Source: Streptomyces sp. NRRL B-3428
Lineage (GTDB): Bacteria > Actinomycetota > Actinomycetes > Streptomycetales > Streptomycetaceae
Assembly (NCBI GenBank): GCA_000721375.1
Contig: JOGW01000008.1
Coordinates: 248,001 to 312,000, forward strand
Length of the DNA: 64,000 nt
Direction: 5' to 3'
The position numbers and the translations under genes are program-made. Position 1 is the first letter of the stretch, and each line of letters starts with the position of its first letter. Under the pieces are notes generated by a model. It saw only the letters and a program-made list of their open reading frames with translations. It was not told the origin of the DNA and searched no databases. This document shows positions 35,892 to 46,539 of this stretch, piece by piece.

Positions 35892-36539
35892 TCAGCATGC
35901 GCGGACGGGGGTGATGGAACGCACCTGGTCGAAGGGGATGCTGCGCCACACGCTCGCCGCCGGTGTACGCCCGCCGGACTTGCCCTTCTCCCCGGCGACC
36001 TTGAGGGTCAGCGCCCGGGTGTCGCCCGCCACGAGCTCACCGCAGCGGGGGCCTTCGCCGGTCACCACCAGCACGAGCGACACCCCAGTGGTGGGTTCCT
36101 TGCTGTCGTCCACCGGGACGGCCCAGGACACAGCGATGGCGGCGACGATCACGCACAGTCCCGCGACAGAGGTCCGGCGCGCGGTGGTCAGGGCGTCCTG
36201 GGTCCGCTCGACCTCGTCAAGGACGGCGGCGAAGAGCCGGTCCCCGGTCAGCCAGGTCCGCTGTCCCAGCTGTCCGTGCGCGGCCCGGACGGCACCGAGA
36301 GCCCCGATCAGCAGCAGGACGAAGGCGGACACGAGCAGCGCCGCCGTGGTCCAGCGCCACACGGCGGGCATCCCGGCCACGCTCTCCCGCCCCTTGAGCA
36401 CGAAGACCACACCGACCAGACCGGTGAGCCCGGTCAGGCCGTTGCGCCACCCCTCCGCCTGCCGGCGTACCGCGGTGAGCTGATCGAGCTGCAGCTGCTG
36501 ACCGAGCTGCGCGAACCGCTTCTTGGCCAGGTCCGTCAC
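35892..36539 (-). CDS. Three-helix membrane protein of the caspase-HSP90 unit
   Basis: This 215-aa protein is of unknown family. After a 30-residue amphipathic N-terminus come three hydrophobic segments: about 33-50 (NGLTGLTGLVGVVFVLKG), 64-88 (RWTTAALLVSAFVLLLIGALGAVRA) and 125-145 (SVAGLCVIVAAIAVSWAV). A polar beta-rich tail of about 70 residues follows. The GTG at 36539 overlaps the stop of the Cys-rich protein gene (GTGA), so it is translationally coupled to the unit that starts with the caspase-HSP90 protein. A membrane effector or anchor is a guess from context. The longer upstream frame overlaps the Cys-rich gene fully and was rejected. Confidence 0.72.
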   Translation of the reverse strand: MTDLAKKRFAQLGQQLQLDQLTAVRRQAEGWRNGLTGLTGLVGVVFVLKGRESVAGMPAVWRWTTAALLVSAFVLLLIGALGAVRAAHGQLGQRTWLTGDRLFAAVLDEVERTQDALTTARRTSVAGLCVIVAAIAVSWAVPVDDSKEPTTGVSLVLVVTGEGPRCGELVAGDTRALTLKVAGEKGKSGGRTPAASVWRSIPFDQVRSITPVRAC

Positions 36540-36883
36540 GTGCTCGTCCCCGGGCCGGGTGCGGGTACGGGCACGTCCCAGAAGGCGCCGCACCCCGAGT
36601 CGGGCGACTCGGGCGGCCGCTCCGCGTGGGGGTAGCCGCACTGGCAGTAGACGGGAATGCTGCCCGTGAGCGGCTCGGGCGTACTCCGACCGCGGCCCAA
36701 GAGCCTCTTGGTCGGCCCCAGTACCCCGTACGCGACGCGGAAGACCACCGTCGCCCTGCACGTCGGGCACGGGCCGGTCACCGTGTACCAGCGGCCGTCC
36801 TCGGAACGTACGACGTCGAAGGTGTCGGTGGGCGGAACGGCCGGCTCGTATTCACGGAAGTCGGTCGGTACGTGATCGGGCAT
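36536..36883 (-). CDS. Small Cys-rich protein of the caspase-HSP90 unit
   Basis: This 115-aa protein of unknown family has two halves of a likely zinc ribbon: GPCPTCRATVVFRVAYGV (C-x2-C) and VYCQCGYPH with a later GCGAFWDVPV. The N-terminus is acidic (DHVPTDFREYEPAVPPTDTFDVVRSEDG) and the C-terminus Pro-rich. No catalytic motif is seen. The start lies 8 bp downstream of the caspase-HSP90 stop and its stop overlaps the next gene, so the three genes form one transcription unit. It could be a small adaptor or a caspase substrate, but there is no direct evidence for either. Confidence 0.7.
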   Translation of the reverse strand: MPDHVPTDFREYEPAVPPTDTFDVVRSEDGRWYTVTGPCPTCRATVVFRVAYGVLGPTKRLLGRGRSTPEPLTGSIPVYCQCGYPHAERPPESPDSGCGAFWDVPVPAPGPGTST

Positions 36884-36890
36884 CGATTCC

Positions 36891-39800
36891 TCACTCGGTG
36901 TGGTCCCGGTAGAGAAGAGGCACCGGCGTCGGGGCCGGTTCGGCGGGGCACTCCGCCGGCAGCGCGAGGTCGAACAGCGTGGCGTAGAGGGCCATCCGGT
37001 CGTGGACCCAGCGGGTCGGCCGTTCCAACTCCCGCGCAGTGACGGCGATGCGCTCGGCCGCGACCTGCCCGCCGAGCGCAGGGGCCGAGCCCGTGAAGTT
37101 CTCGGTGAGGAGGATCAGGTCCTCCCAGGTCGGCACCACGTCGAACTCCGGGCGATCCACGAGCAGTTCGAGCCCGAACGGACGGTAGATCGCCAGTCGG
37201 TCCCACGCGTGGTCGATCCGCCATCCGAAACGGGCCGCGACGCGCAGCAGTTCGAGCGGCCCCGCGGGGCGGGCACCCACCAGATCGGAGTCGAAGAGCG
37301 CCCTGTCGTGCTGGCTTGGCCGGTGCTCCCGCCAGTCGGCGAGGCCGTCCGGGGGCCCGCTGTGGCGTCGGCCCTCGTCCGCGGGTTCCCGCCACGGCCC
37401 GCCAAGCGGGGCATAGCGGCTCAGGACCGTCATGCTCTCGCCGAGGGTGCCGTCCGTGGAAAGGGCGTGGTTGACCAGCCTGACGGGGGCGGCGTCCGTG
37501 CACCAGCCCACTCGACCGACCTCCGGTACGCAGCACGCCTCGATGTCCGCCGTGGTGGGGCGCATCTCCGCGAGGGAGGCCGGCAGCGCCGGTCCGGACG
37601 CCGCGAGCCCGACAAGAGGGCCCACGGCCAGCAGCCGCTCGATCACGGAGCCGAGGGGCATCCTGGCGTACGCCGCGGCCAGGACCGCGTAGAGGCCGTG
37701 GATCTCACCGTTCACCACCATGGGCACTCTCGCCTGGGAATAGCCGTACAGCTCAGTGCCTCGGTGGTTGGGCACCGGGAGCAGATCCCAGTCTTTCTGC
37801 GAGATGTCACGCCACCTCTCGGCCAGAGCCGGTGCCTCCGCAGCCACGAGGCCGTCGGCCGCCAGTTGGCGAAGGCTCTCCGCGACCTGCTCTGTGGTCT
37901 CCTGCACGTTGCACACGGCTGCCGCAGTCTCGAGCAACAGAGCGGGACAGACAGCTCCTTCGTCGGACAGCAAGCGACTGAACCTGTCGTCCAGCGCGGC
38001 GCCCAGCAGGTCGCTGTCTAGTCGGCTGAAGACCCGGCCGGCCAGATCTCCGTACTCGGGAATCCGCACCGCATGGGACCTGAGGAAGGCGTCATACCGC
38101 GCGAGGACCTGGTCGATGGGCAGCGACAGCATCCCGGACCCACGCGCCAGTTGGCGGCGGGACAGGGCGCTCACCTCCCCGAACCAGGACACCCCGAGGC
38201 TCCGCTCGAACTCCTCACGCTGTTCATGCGACCCGCCGAGGCCCGACGAATCCTGACGCCACGCATCGGCTTCGGGATCCTCGACCGCCTCGGCCTGTTC
38301 GGGCAGCGCGACAGGCGTCACGCCGAGCCACGCGTACCGGTGCAGGACCTTCTCGTACTCCTCGGCGTCCGGGACCGTGCCTCGGGGCGGCTCGCCGGTA
38401 CGCACGAACTGGAAGTGCCAGGACAGCAGCCCGAGTTCCCCTCCGGTGGCCACCTCGTTCTCGGGAGGTTCGGCGACCGTCTCGGGAATCGCCAGCGGAA
38501 ATCCCGCGGCCGCGAAGCGCCGGGCCCTGCCCAACGCCTCGCGCAGCGTGAGCCCCTTCTGGGCACTGAAGCGGCTGAGCACGGACAGCACATCCACTTC
38601 GTCACGGTTGAGGTCCGGATCGAGAAGGGCCCCGAAGTAGGCGCGGCCTCCCATCAGCAGCTCGCGGTCCGTGGCGTCCAGCGCCATCGCGTGCGCGGCG
38701 TCGAAGCCTGTCGCCGGGGGAAGCTCCAGGCCCACGACCGCATAGCGTCGCAGCCTCCGCCACAGGTCGCCGAGAGTCATCACCTCGTCCGTGCGGTGCG
38801 CCAGCGCGGCCCGCCGCACGCCGTCGAACGTCCTCAGGAGAGTTCTCCTGCCGACGTGCGCCTCCCAGGCCTGCGGCGTCGGATATCCGGCCACCGTCTC
38901 GGGCACCGCCAGCCCCCGCAGCCGCACGCCGAGTTCGATACCCACCGAGTGCAGTACGCCGGCGCGCCACGCCGGCAGAGTCTCTTCATCCTGGCCGACG
39001 GAGCCGAGGGCACTGGCCCCTCCGTACTCCGTACGGAGGGCCACCAGACCCGAATCGAGCGGGAAGCACCCCACCTTCCGGAACTCGAAGACGGTCGACC
39101 GGTCCCAGCCGAGTCTGCTGGTGACGCGTGCGTCGGCTGCGAGCAGCCGCTCCGTGATGCGTACCGCCCCTTCCGGGTGCCAGGTGGCGAAGGCCCAGAG
39201 CCACTCCATGGTCATCCACTCGGGTGCCTCGAAGTCCCGGCAGGCCTCCAGGACACGATCGGCCACCCAGTCCCGGTCGTACGAGAGAAGGGCCGTCCTG
39301 CTGGTGCTGATGTCCGGGGCGTGTGTCTCCCGCAGGTCCACCACGCAGCCGAACGGAGGCCGCTTTTCGGTCCTACGACGGTTCGCGTCCGTGTCGTCGA
39401 ACTCGTCGATGTACGGCTCGCGACGGTCCTCACGGAGCCAGGTCTGGGCGCTGCGGTCGCCCTCGCCGAACATGGCTCCCATGTCGACCAGCACCCCGTC
39501 CGCCAGAAGGCATCCCTTGCCCTCCACCCACCACATGTCCTTGCCCGCGGGTACCGGTCGGGTGTGGTCGCCGAAGTAGTAGAGGGCCTTCTTCTCCCAC
39601 GTCCGAACGGTCTCGCCCTCGTTCTCCACGCGCATCGCGAAGTCCGACCGCCAGATGTGCGTGCCGAGTTGTCCGGCCACGTCGACGCCGTCGGCCTGCA
39701 GATAGAGCCGCACCCTCGTACCGCCTCCGGCCTGTGCCTCGTCGTTCCTGCGGATGCGGAACAGGCTCCCGCTGGAGGCGATGTCGACGCGCAGCCCACC

Positions 39801-42173
39801 GGACGGGTCCTCACGTCCGTACTCGTCGGTGGCGCGGGTCCAGATGCTGATCTCGTCGGCCAGCATGAAATAGCTGAAGACCCCCACGCCGAAACGGCTG
39901 TTGGGGTAGATCCTCAGGTCGGGGTCGGCGCGCCGCCAGTTGGCCTGCTCCCGCCGGTACTCGCGTGACTGCTCGAAGCGCCGGCCGGCCCGCGCGAAGG
40001 TGCCGCGCAGCGTCTCGTGCCCCATGCCGACGCCGTTGTCCTCGCACTCCACGTAGGGACGGCCCTCGTCATCGACGCCCTGCCGGAAGACGATCTCCCC
40101 TTCCCAGTTCCGGGCGATCTTCCGGCCGAGTTCCCCGTAGCGCACCCGTGCCTCCCGATAGCGGCAGGCGTCGAGCGCGTTCTGGTAGAGCTCCCGCAGC
40201 GCGAGAGCGGGGTCGCCGTACAGCTGGGTGCCCATGAGGAGTTCACGCATCTCGTCCTCGGCGAGGCCGAACCGCATCAGCGGCATTCCGTAGGCGTCGC
40301 TCCTGGTCGCGATGTCGTACTGCGGGCGCAGCCTGCGGCAGGTGACGCGCTCGGGCAGGTGCGTGAGCAGCTCGGTCGGCCCCGTCGGCGCGGTGTGGGC
40401 CCGGATCCGCTGCACGGCGTCGTCGGTCCAGTGGGTCAACGCCTCAAGCGCCGCGTGCACCGCGGGATGGGGGCAGGGGAGGTCGAGGTCGAGGGCCTTG
40501 CTGTGGCGGTCCCGGGACCACCTCAGCTCTCTTACGCTCTGGACGGCCTGGGCGGGGCGCAGACCGTCGGTGATGCCGATGTTGTCCACCAGGACCCCGG
40601 GCAACTGGCGCAGATCGCCGCCGAGCAGGCCCGCGACACCGATCAGCCAGGAGAGTTCACGCGGCCTCCAGCGCTCCACTGTCGAGTCCGGGCATACGAG
40701 TTCGTCCAGCCGCCAATGGGTGTCGGCGCCGGCGCGCTCTCCCTGGTAGGGCTGTGCGGGGGCGACCGCGGTCTGGCGGCAGACTCGTACCAGCTCGTCG
40801 GTGAGTTCCCCGATCCTGGCGGGTGCCGCGTCGGCGCCGATCATCACCTTGGCGAGCGGAGTGAGGAGTTGGGGGGCATACGTGTCCCACAGCTCCTCCT
40901 TGCCGCTGACGTGCCGGTGGACAAGCCAGGCGGCGACGGCTTCGGCGTCCTCCACGCGTCCGCGTCCGGCCAGCTCCCGGCCCTTGCGCCGCAGCAGGGC
41001 GTGCGCGGCGAACGTGTGCTCCAGGTCTACGCGTTCGGGATCGCGACCCATGTCGCCCATGGCCGCATCGAGCCGGAGCGGGTCGATGGTGGCGACGTTC
41101 CTGATCCCCATCGCGTACACCGCCTCCCGAACGAACGGCGCCGCGGCGAGCAGGGCGAACTCGCCCGCGTCCAGCAGCGGTCCGCCCTGGGTCTGCGACG
41201 GCGCCAGAAGCGGTCTGAGTCCTCGCGACAGGACCCGCACGGGATAGTTGTCGTCCGCCCAGGGGTCGGCGACCCGGGCCAGGGCGCCGCCGCGCCACTT
41301 CGCGCACTCCTGCGTCAGCCGGACCAGGGCCTCCTGCAGCGCGGCGCGGCGTTCGTCCCCGCACTGGACCGACGCCCACAGTTCCGGGTCACGGACCGCC
41401 AGCGTCCACTCCTCCTGGAGGGTGCGGCCGGCGCAGAGTGCGACCTCCTTGACGGCGTCGGGGCCGCTCGGGGCGTAGTGGGTGGTCGGGGTCTGCTCCT
41501 GGCGAGCGGCCCGGGCGAACTCGGTGGTCCTGCGGACGGTGTGGGTGATGACGTCCGCCACCGTGCGCGGCGCGGTGTCGGCGTGCAGGGCCTCCGCGAG
41601 GGCCCGTGAGAAGTGGCTGCCCAGTTCCGCGTCGGAGCCGCACGTCTGGCCCGGGCCGCAGCCGAAGAGGACGGCGACCCGGTCCCGCCAGGCCGGGAAG
41701 TTGGTCGCGGGGCCACCGTAGGAGGGGCCGTCCGCGCCGGCCGTGTCGCGGCAGGCGTCCACAGTGAGCAGCACCGTGTCCGCCCGGCAGCCCTGGAGCA
41801 GTTCCGCGAGGTCGAGTCCGATGAGGCTGTCCAGCGCGACCTGCGGCGGCGAGGTCGCCCAGGTCAACTGGGCGTCCGCGGGGACGAGATAGTCCGCGCC
41901 GCCGACGGAGAGACCGTGCCCGGTGAAGTGGATGAGGACGGTGCTGTCCTCCGGCGCGGTGGCGCACACCCGGCTGATGGTGCTGCGGATCCGTGAGCGC
42001 AGGGCGGGCTCGTGCGGGGGTGCGCCGACGAGTTCCACGCTGTAGCCGGAGGAGCGCAGCGCCTCGGTCATCAGCTCGACGTCCCGGCCGACGGTGTCCG
42101 TCAAGTCCTCGAAGCGGTCCGCGAGTTCGTACCGGGGCACCGCCACGATGAGCGCCTGCCTGCTCTCCCCCAT
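36891..42173 (-). CDS. Caspase-like protease fused to HSP90-type ATPase domain (1760 aa)
   Basis: The ATG at 42173 has GGAGG at 9 nt. Residues 1-250 form a caspase/metacaspase (C14) domain with catalytic His86 in IHFTGHGLSVGGADYLVPAD and Cys141 in TVLLTVDACRDT, so the protease looks intact. Residues 250-640 are helical and of unknown fold. Residues 641-1050 hold a GHKL ATPase domain of HSP90 type: N-box LRELYQNALDAC (659-670), G1 box EDNGVGMG (711-718), and RFGVGVFSYFMLADEISI (760-777), which matches the glycine-rich lid of HSP90. The last 700 residues are unrecognised and may be sensor or interaction region. No signal peptide or membrane segment is present. Caspase-HSP90 couplings are known from predicted bacterial conflict systems; abortive-infection defence is the likely role, but it is inferred. 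Confidence 0.87.
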   Translation of the reverse strand: MGESRQALIVAVPRYELADRFEDLTDTVGRDVELMTEALRSSGYSVELVGAPPHEPALRSRIRSTISRVCATAPEDSTVLIHFTGHGLSVGGADYLVPADAQLTWATSPPQVALDSLIGLDLAELLQGCRADTVLLTVDACRDTAGADGPSYGGPATNFPAWRDRVAVLFGCGPGQTCGSDAELGSHFSRALAEALHADTAPRTVADVITHTVRRTTEFARAARQEQTPTTHYAPSGPDAVKEVALCAGRTLQEEWTLAVRDPELWASVQCGDERRAALQEALVRLTQECAKWRGGALARVADPWADDNYPVRVLSRGLRPLLAPSQTQGGPLLDAGEFALLAAAPFVREAVYAMGIRNVATIDPLRLDAAMGDMGRDPERVDLEHTFAAHALLRRKGRELAGRGRVEDAEAVAAWLVHRHVSGKEELWDTYAPQLLTPLAKVMIGADAAPARIGELTDELVRVCRQTAVAPAQPYQGERAGADTHWRLDELVCPDSTVERWRPRELSWLIGVAGLLGGDLRQLPGVLVDNIGITDGLRPAQAVQSVRELRWSRDRHSKALDLDLPCPHPAVHAALEALTHWTDDAVQRIRAHTAPTGPTELLTHLPERVTCRRLRPQYDIATRSDAYGMPLMRFGLAEDEMRELLMGTQLYGDPALALRELYQNALDACRYREARVRYGELGRKIARNWEGEIVFRQGVDDEGRPYVECEDNGVGMGHETLRGTFARAGRRFEQSREYRREQANWRRADPDLRIYPNSRFGVGVFSYFMLADEISIWTRATDEYGREDPSGGLRVDIASSGSLFRIRRNDEAQAGGGTRVRLYLQADGVDVAGQLGTHIWRSDFAMRVENEGETVRTWEKKALYYFGDHTRPVPAGKDMWWVEGKGCLLADGVLVDMGAMFGEGDRSAQTWLREDRREPYIDEFDDTDANRRRTEKRPPFGCVVDLRETHAPDISTSRTALLSYDRDWVADRVLEACRDFEAPEWMTMEWLWAFATWHPEGAVRITERLLAADARVTSRLGWDRSTVFEFRKVGCFPLDSGLVALRTEYGGASALGSVGQDEETLPAWRAGVLHSVGIELGVRLRGLAVPETVAGYPTPQAWEAHVGRRTLLRTFDGVRRAALAHRTDEVMTLGDLWRRLRRYAVVGLELPPATGFDAAHAMALDATDRELLMGGRAYFGALLDPDLNRDEVDVLSVLSRFSAQKGLTLREALGRARRFAAAGFPLAIPETVAEPPENEVATGGELGLLSWHFQFVRTGEPPRGTVPDAEEYEKVLHRYAWLGVTPVALPEQAEAVEDPEADAWRQDSSGLGGSHEQREEFERSLGVSWFGEVSALSRRQLARGSGMLSLPIDQVLARYDAFLRSHAVRIPEYGDLAGRVFSRLDSDLLGAALDDRFSRLLSDEGAVCPALLLETAAAVCNVQETTEQVAESLRQLAADGLVAAEAPALAERWRDISQKDWDLLPVPNHRGTELYGYSQARVPMVVNGEIHGLYAVLAAAYARMPLGSVIERLLAVGPLVGLAASGPALPASLAEMRPTTADIEACCVPEVGRVGWCTDAAPVRLVNHALSTDGTLGESMTVLSRYAPLGGPWREPADEGRRHSGPPDGLADWREHRPSQHDRALFDSDLVGARPAGPLELLRVAARFGWRIDHAWDRLAIYRPFGLELLVDRPEFDVVPTWEDLILLTENFTGSAPALGGQVAAERIAVTARELERPTRWVHDRMALYATLFDLALPAECPAEPAPTPVPLLYRDHTE

Positions 42174-42293
42174 GCTGCCGCCTCCCCGCGTCCTTCGCCT
42201 GCGCAGGTCAGGATGGCACAGGGAGGCTGTCCCGGTTCCCGGGTTCACGTACCGCGAGCGGCGGACGGTAAGGGCGAACAACGGGCGGGATGG

Positions 42294-42310
42294 GGCGGAC
42301 GGCGTCCGCC
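42294..42310 (-). terminator. Short hairpin after nadE
   Basis: GGCGGAC-GGC-GTCCGCC is a perfect 7-bp stem with a 3-nt loop, 34 nt after the nadE stop codon. It may reduce read-through into the caspase unit that starts 120 nt further on. Confidence 0.4.
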
Positions 42311-42344
42311 GGAGGTTGCCCCAGCGGCAGCTCGCGCGGGCGCC

Positions 42345-44381
<2,037 letters not shown>

Positions 44382-44662
44382 GGCGCGCCTTCCCCGGTTC
44401 GACGGACTCTGCTTCTTCGAGTCCTCGGCGGACTCGATGGTCCTCCCATCTTCCCCCCGACCTGCCCCGGAACCCAATCCAGGGGGCTGTGTGGCGCAGG
44501 CGCCCTCAGGAACCGACAAAGACGCGCACGAGGCTTGTGGGGTCCTGATGGCCCCAAGTACCGTCTGGGACTTGCACGTTGGACGTCCTACGTCCGATGT
44601 CCGTTTCGCTCGTACGCACTCCGGCACAGACCCATACGCACCCGTACGAAGGGCAGACCCGT

Positions 44663-46528
44663 ATGCCGGCACAGAAACGCGCACGCTTCAGACCCGCGGT
44701 GGCCACCGCACTGGCCGCACTCCTCACACCCGGCCTGATCTCGGCCGCCGGCCCCGACGCCCGGAGCGCCGCCACCCCGGCCTTCGAGCAGCAGATCCTC
44801 TTCAAGGCCTCCCAGGACCCGGGGTACGCCTGCTACCGGATCCCCGCGATCGTGAAGACCGTCGAGGGCACGCTGCTCGCCTTCGCCGAAGGGCGGGTGA
44901 ACGACTGCTCGGACTCTGGCGACATCGATCTCGTGCTCAAGCGCTCCACGGACGGCGGCCGCACCTGGGGCCCGCTGCAGGTCATCAACGAGGGGGGCGG
45001 CGACACCCATGGCAACCCGGCCCCCGTCGTCGACCGCGAGACCGGCCGGATCGTCCTCGCGGAGACGTACAACACGGGCCGCACCGACGGGAAGAACTGC
45101 CAGGTCCCCTGTGACCGCACCCCGCACATGCAGCACAGCGACGACGACGGACTCACCTGGTCCCCGCCGCGCGATCTGAGCGACACACTGCTGCCTCCCG
45201 AGTGGAACTCCTGGTACGCCACGGGCCCTCATCACGGCATCCAGCTCAGCCGCGGCAAGCACAAGGGCCGTCTCGTCTTCGGGGTGAACACCGAGACCTG
45301 GGACGGCACCCGTGTGACGGCCAACCACGCGGCCCTGATCACCAGCGACGACGGCGGCGACACCTGGAGGATCGGGGCGACCGACACGTATCCGATCTCG
45401 GCGGTGGACGGCACCTTCCGGCAGAAGCCGAGCGAGATGGCGATCACCGAGCGCCGCGACGGCTCGGTGTACGTCAACGGCCGTGAGCAGGACGGCACGG
45501 ATCTCGGACACCGTACGCACACGGTGAGCCGGGACGGCGGCGACTCGTTCACCCGCCCGTTCACCACGGTCCCCGACCTCTACACCCCCCAAGTGCAGGG
45601 CTCCACCCTGGAGTTCAAGGGACGGATGCTGTTCGCCTGCCCGGCGGATCCGGACCGGCGGCGCACGATGATGGTGCGCTCCTCGTACGACGGCGGGCGC
45701 ACCTGGGACGGCGTGGACCGCGGTACACGGGTCACCACCGACTGGTCGGGCTACTCCGACATGGTGCTCGCCGACGAGGACACCGTGGGCCTGATGTACG
45801 AGGGCGGGGCGGTGGACGCGCGCGACGAGATCCGTTTCGCGCGGTTCACCGAGGACTGGCTGGGGCCGCGCCGCGGCCCCGATCCGAAGACCGAGGACCG
45901 GGCGCGGGGCGCGAAGGACGCGGCGGTGCTCGGCGGTGCGCGGGAGACCGGGGGCCGCTTCGACAGGGCGATCTCCTTCGACGGCACGGATGACGCCGTA
46001 CGCCTTCCGTATCGCCCGGAACTCCCCCTGGGCACAAAGGACTTCACCGCCAGCGTCTGGTTCCGCTACGACACCGCCACCGGTGAACAGCCGATGCTGT
46101 GGATGGGCGGGATCGGTTCGGGCCAGCCGCAGGTGTGGTTGCGCGGCGAGCCCGAGCAGAACCGGATCAGCGCTCTGATCACCACGCGTGCGGGCATGAC
46201 CCCTGTGCGGACCGCCGTCGCGCGCACCACGTCCGCGTACAACGACGGGCAGTGGCATCAGGCGGTGCTGCGGCGCGGGAACGGGGAGTTCTCGCTGACC
46301 GTGGACGGGGCGCGGTCGGCTGTGGCCGATGTGCCGGGGACCGTCAGCCGTACCTCCGGGTTCGGTGTGCACCTCGGCCAGCGGCTCGATTCGCGGGCCT
46401 TCTACACCGGCGCCCTCGATGAAGTGCGGGTCTACGACCGGTCGGTGAGCGACGAGGAGCTCGCCGGCGGGGGCGCCGAGGACGCTGTCCTGTGGCTGCC
46501 CATGGACCGGATCGGCGGCAGCAACTAG
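44663..46528 (+). CDS. Secreted sialidase (exo-alpha-sialidase) with C-terminal LamG-like domain
   Basis: This 621-aa protein starts at an ATG with GAAGGG upstream and has a signal peptide (AQKRARFRPAVATALAALLTPGLISAAG). The six-bladed sialidase propeller is shown by the RIP motif CYRIPAIVKT and by five Asp-boxes: STDGGRTW, SDDDGLTW, SDDGGDTW, SRDGGDSF and SYDGGRTW. From about residue 450 a LamG/concanavalin-type domain follows (RAISFDGTDDAVRLPY to GALDEVRVYDRSVSDEEL), probably for glycan binding. It should release terminal sialic acid from host or environmental glycans. The gene is divergent from nadE; the 281-bp gap contains GGACGTCC-type palindromic sequence near 44580 but no clear promoter. 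Confidence 0.92.
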   Translation: MPAQKRARFRPAVATALAALLTPGLISAAGPDARSAATPAFEQQILFKASQDPGYACYRIPAIVKTVEGTLLAFAEGRVNDCSDSGDIDLVLKRSTDGGRTWGPLQVINEGGGDTHGNPAPVVDRETGRIVLAETYNTGRTDGKNCQVPCDRTPHMQHSDDDGLTWSPPRDLSDTLLPPEWNSWYATGPHHGIQLSRGKHKGRLVFGVNTETWDGTRVTANHAALITSDDGGDTWRIGATDTYPISAVDGTFRQKPSEMAITERRDGSVYVNGREQDGTDLGHRTHTVSRDGGDSFTRPFTTVPDLYTPQVQGSTLEFKGRMLFACPADPDRRRTMMVRSSYDGGRTWDGVDRGTRVTTDWSGYSDMVLADEDTVGLMYEGGAVDARDEIRFARFTEDWLGPRRGPDPKTEDRARGAKDAAVLGGARETGGRFDRAISFDGTDDAVRLPYRPELPLGTKDFTASVWFRYDTATGEQPMLWMGGIGSGQPQVWLRGEPEQNRISALITTRAGMTPVRTAVARTTSAYNDGQWHQAVLRRGNGEFSLTVDGARSAVADVPGTVSRTSGFGVHLGQRLDSRAFYTGALDEVRVYDRSVSDEELAGGGAEDAVLWLPMDRIGGSN

Positions 46529-46539
46529 CGTCGCCTTCC

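Noticed and set aside
36891..42173. The large protein as a gyrase, MutL or histidine kinase relative
   Set aside because: The GHKL boxes are spaced as in HSP90 (LRELYQNALDA ... DNGVGM ... RFGVGVFSYF), there is no dimerisation/phosphoacceptor histidine region, and a caspase domain precedes it.
44382..44684. An N-terminal extension of NadE
   Set aside because: The extra 101 residues have no resemblance to synthetases, while the TTG at 44381 has a good ribosome-binding site and gives the family length.
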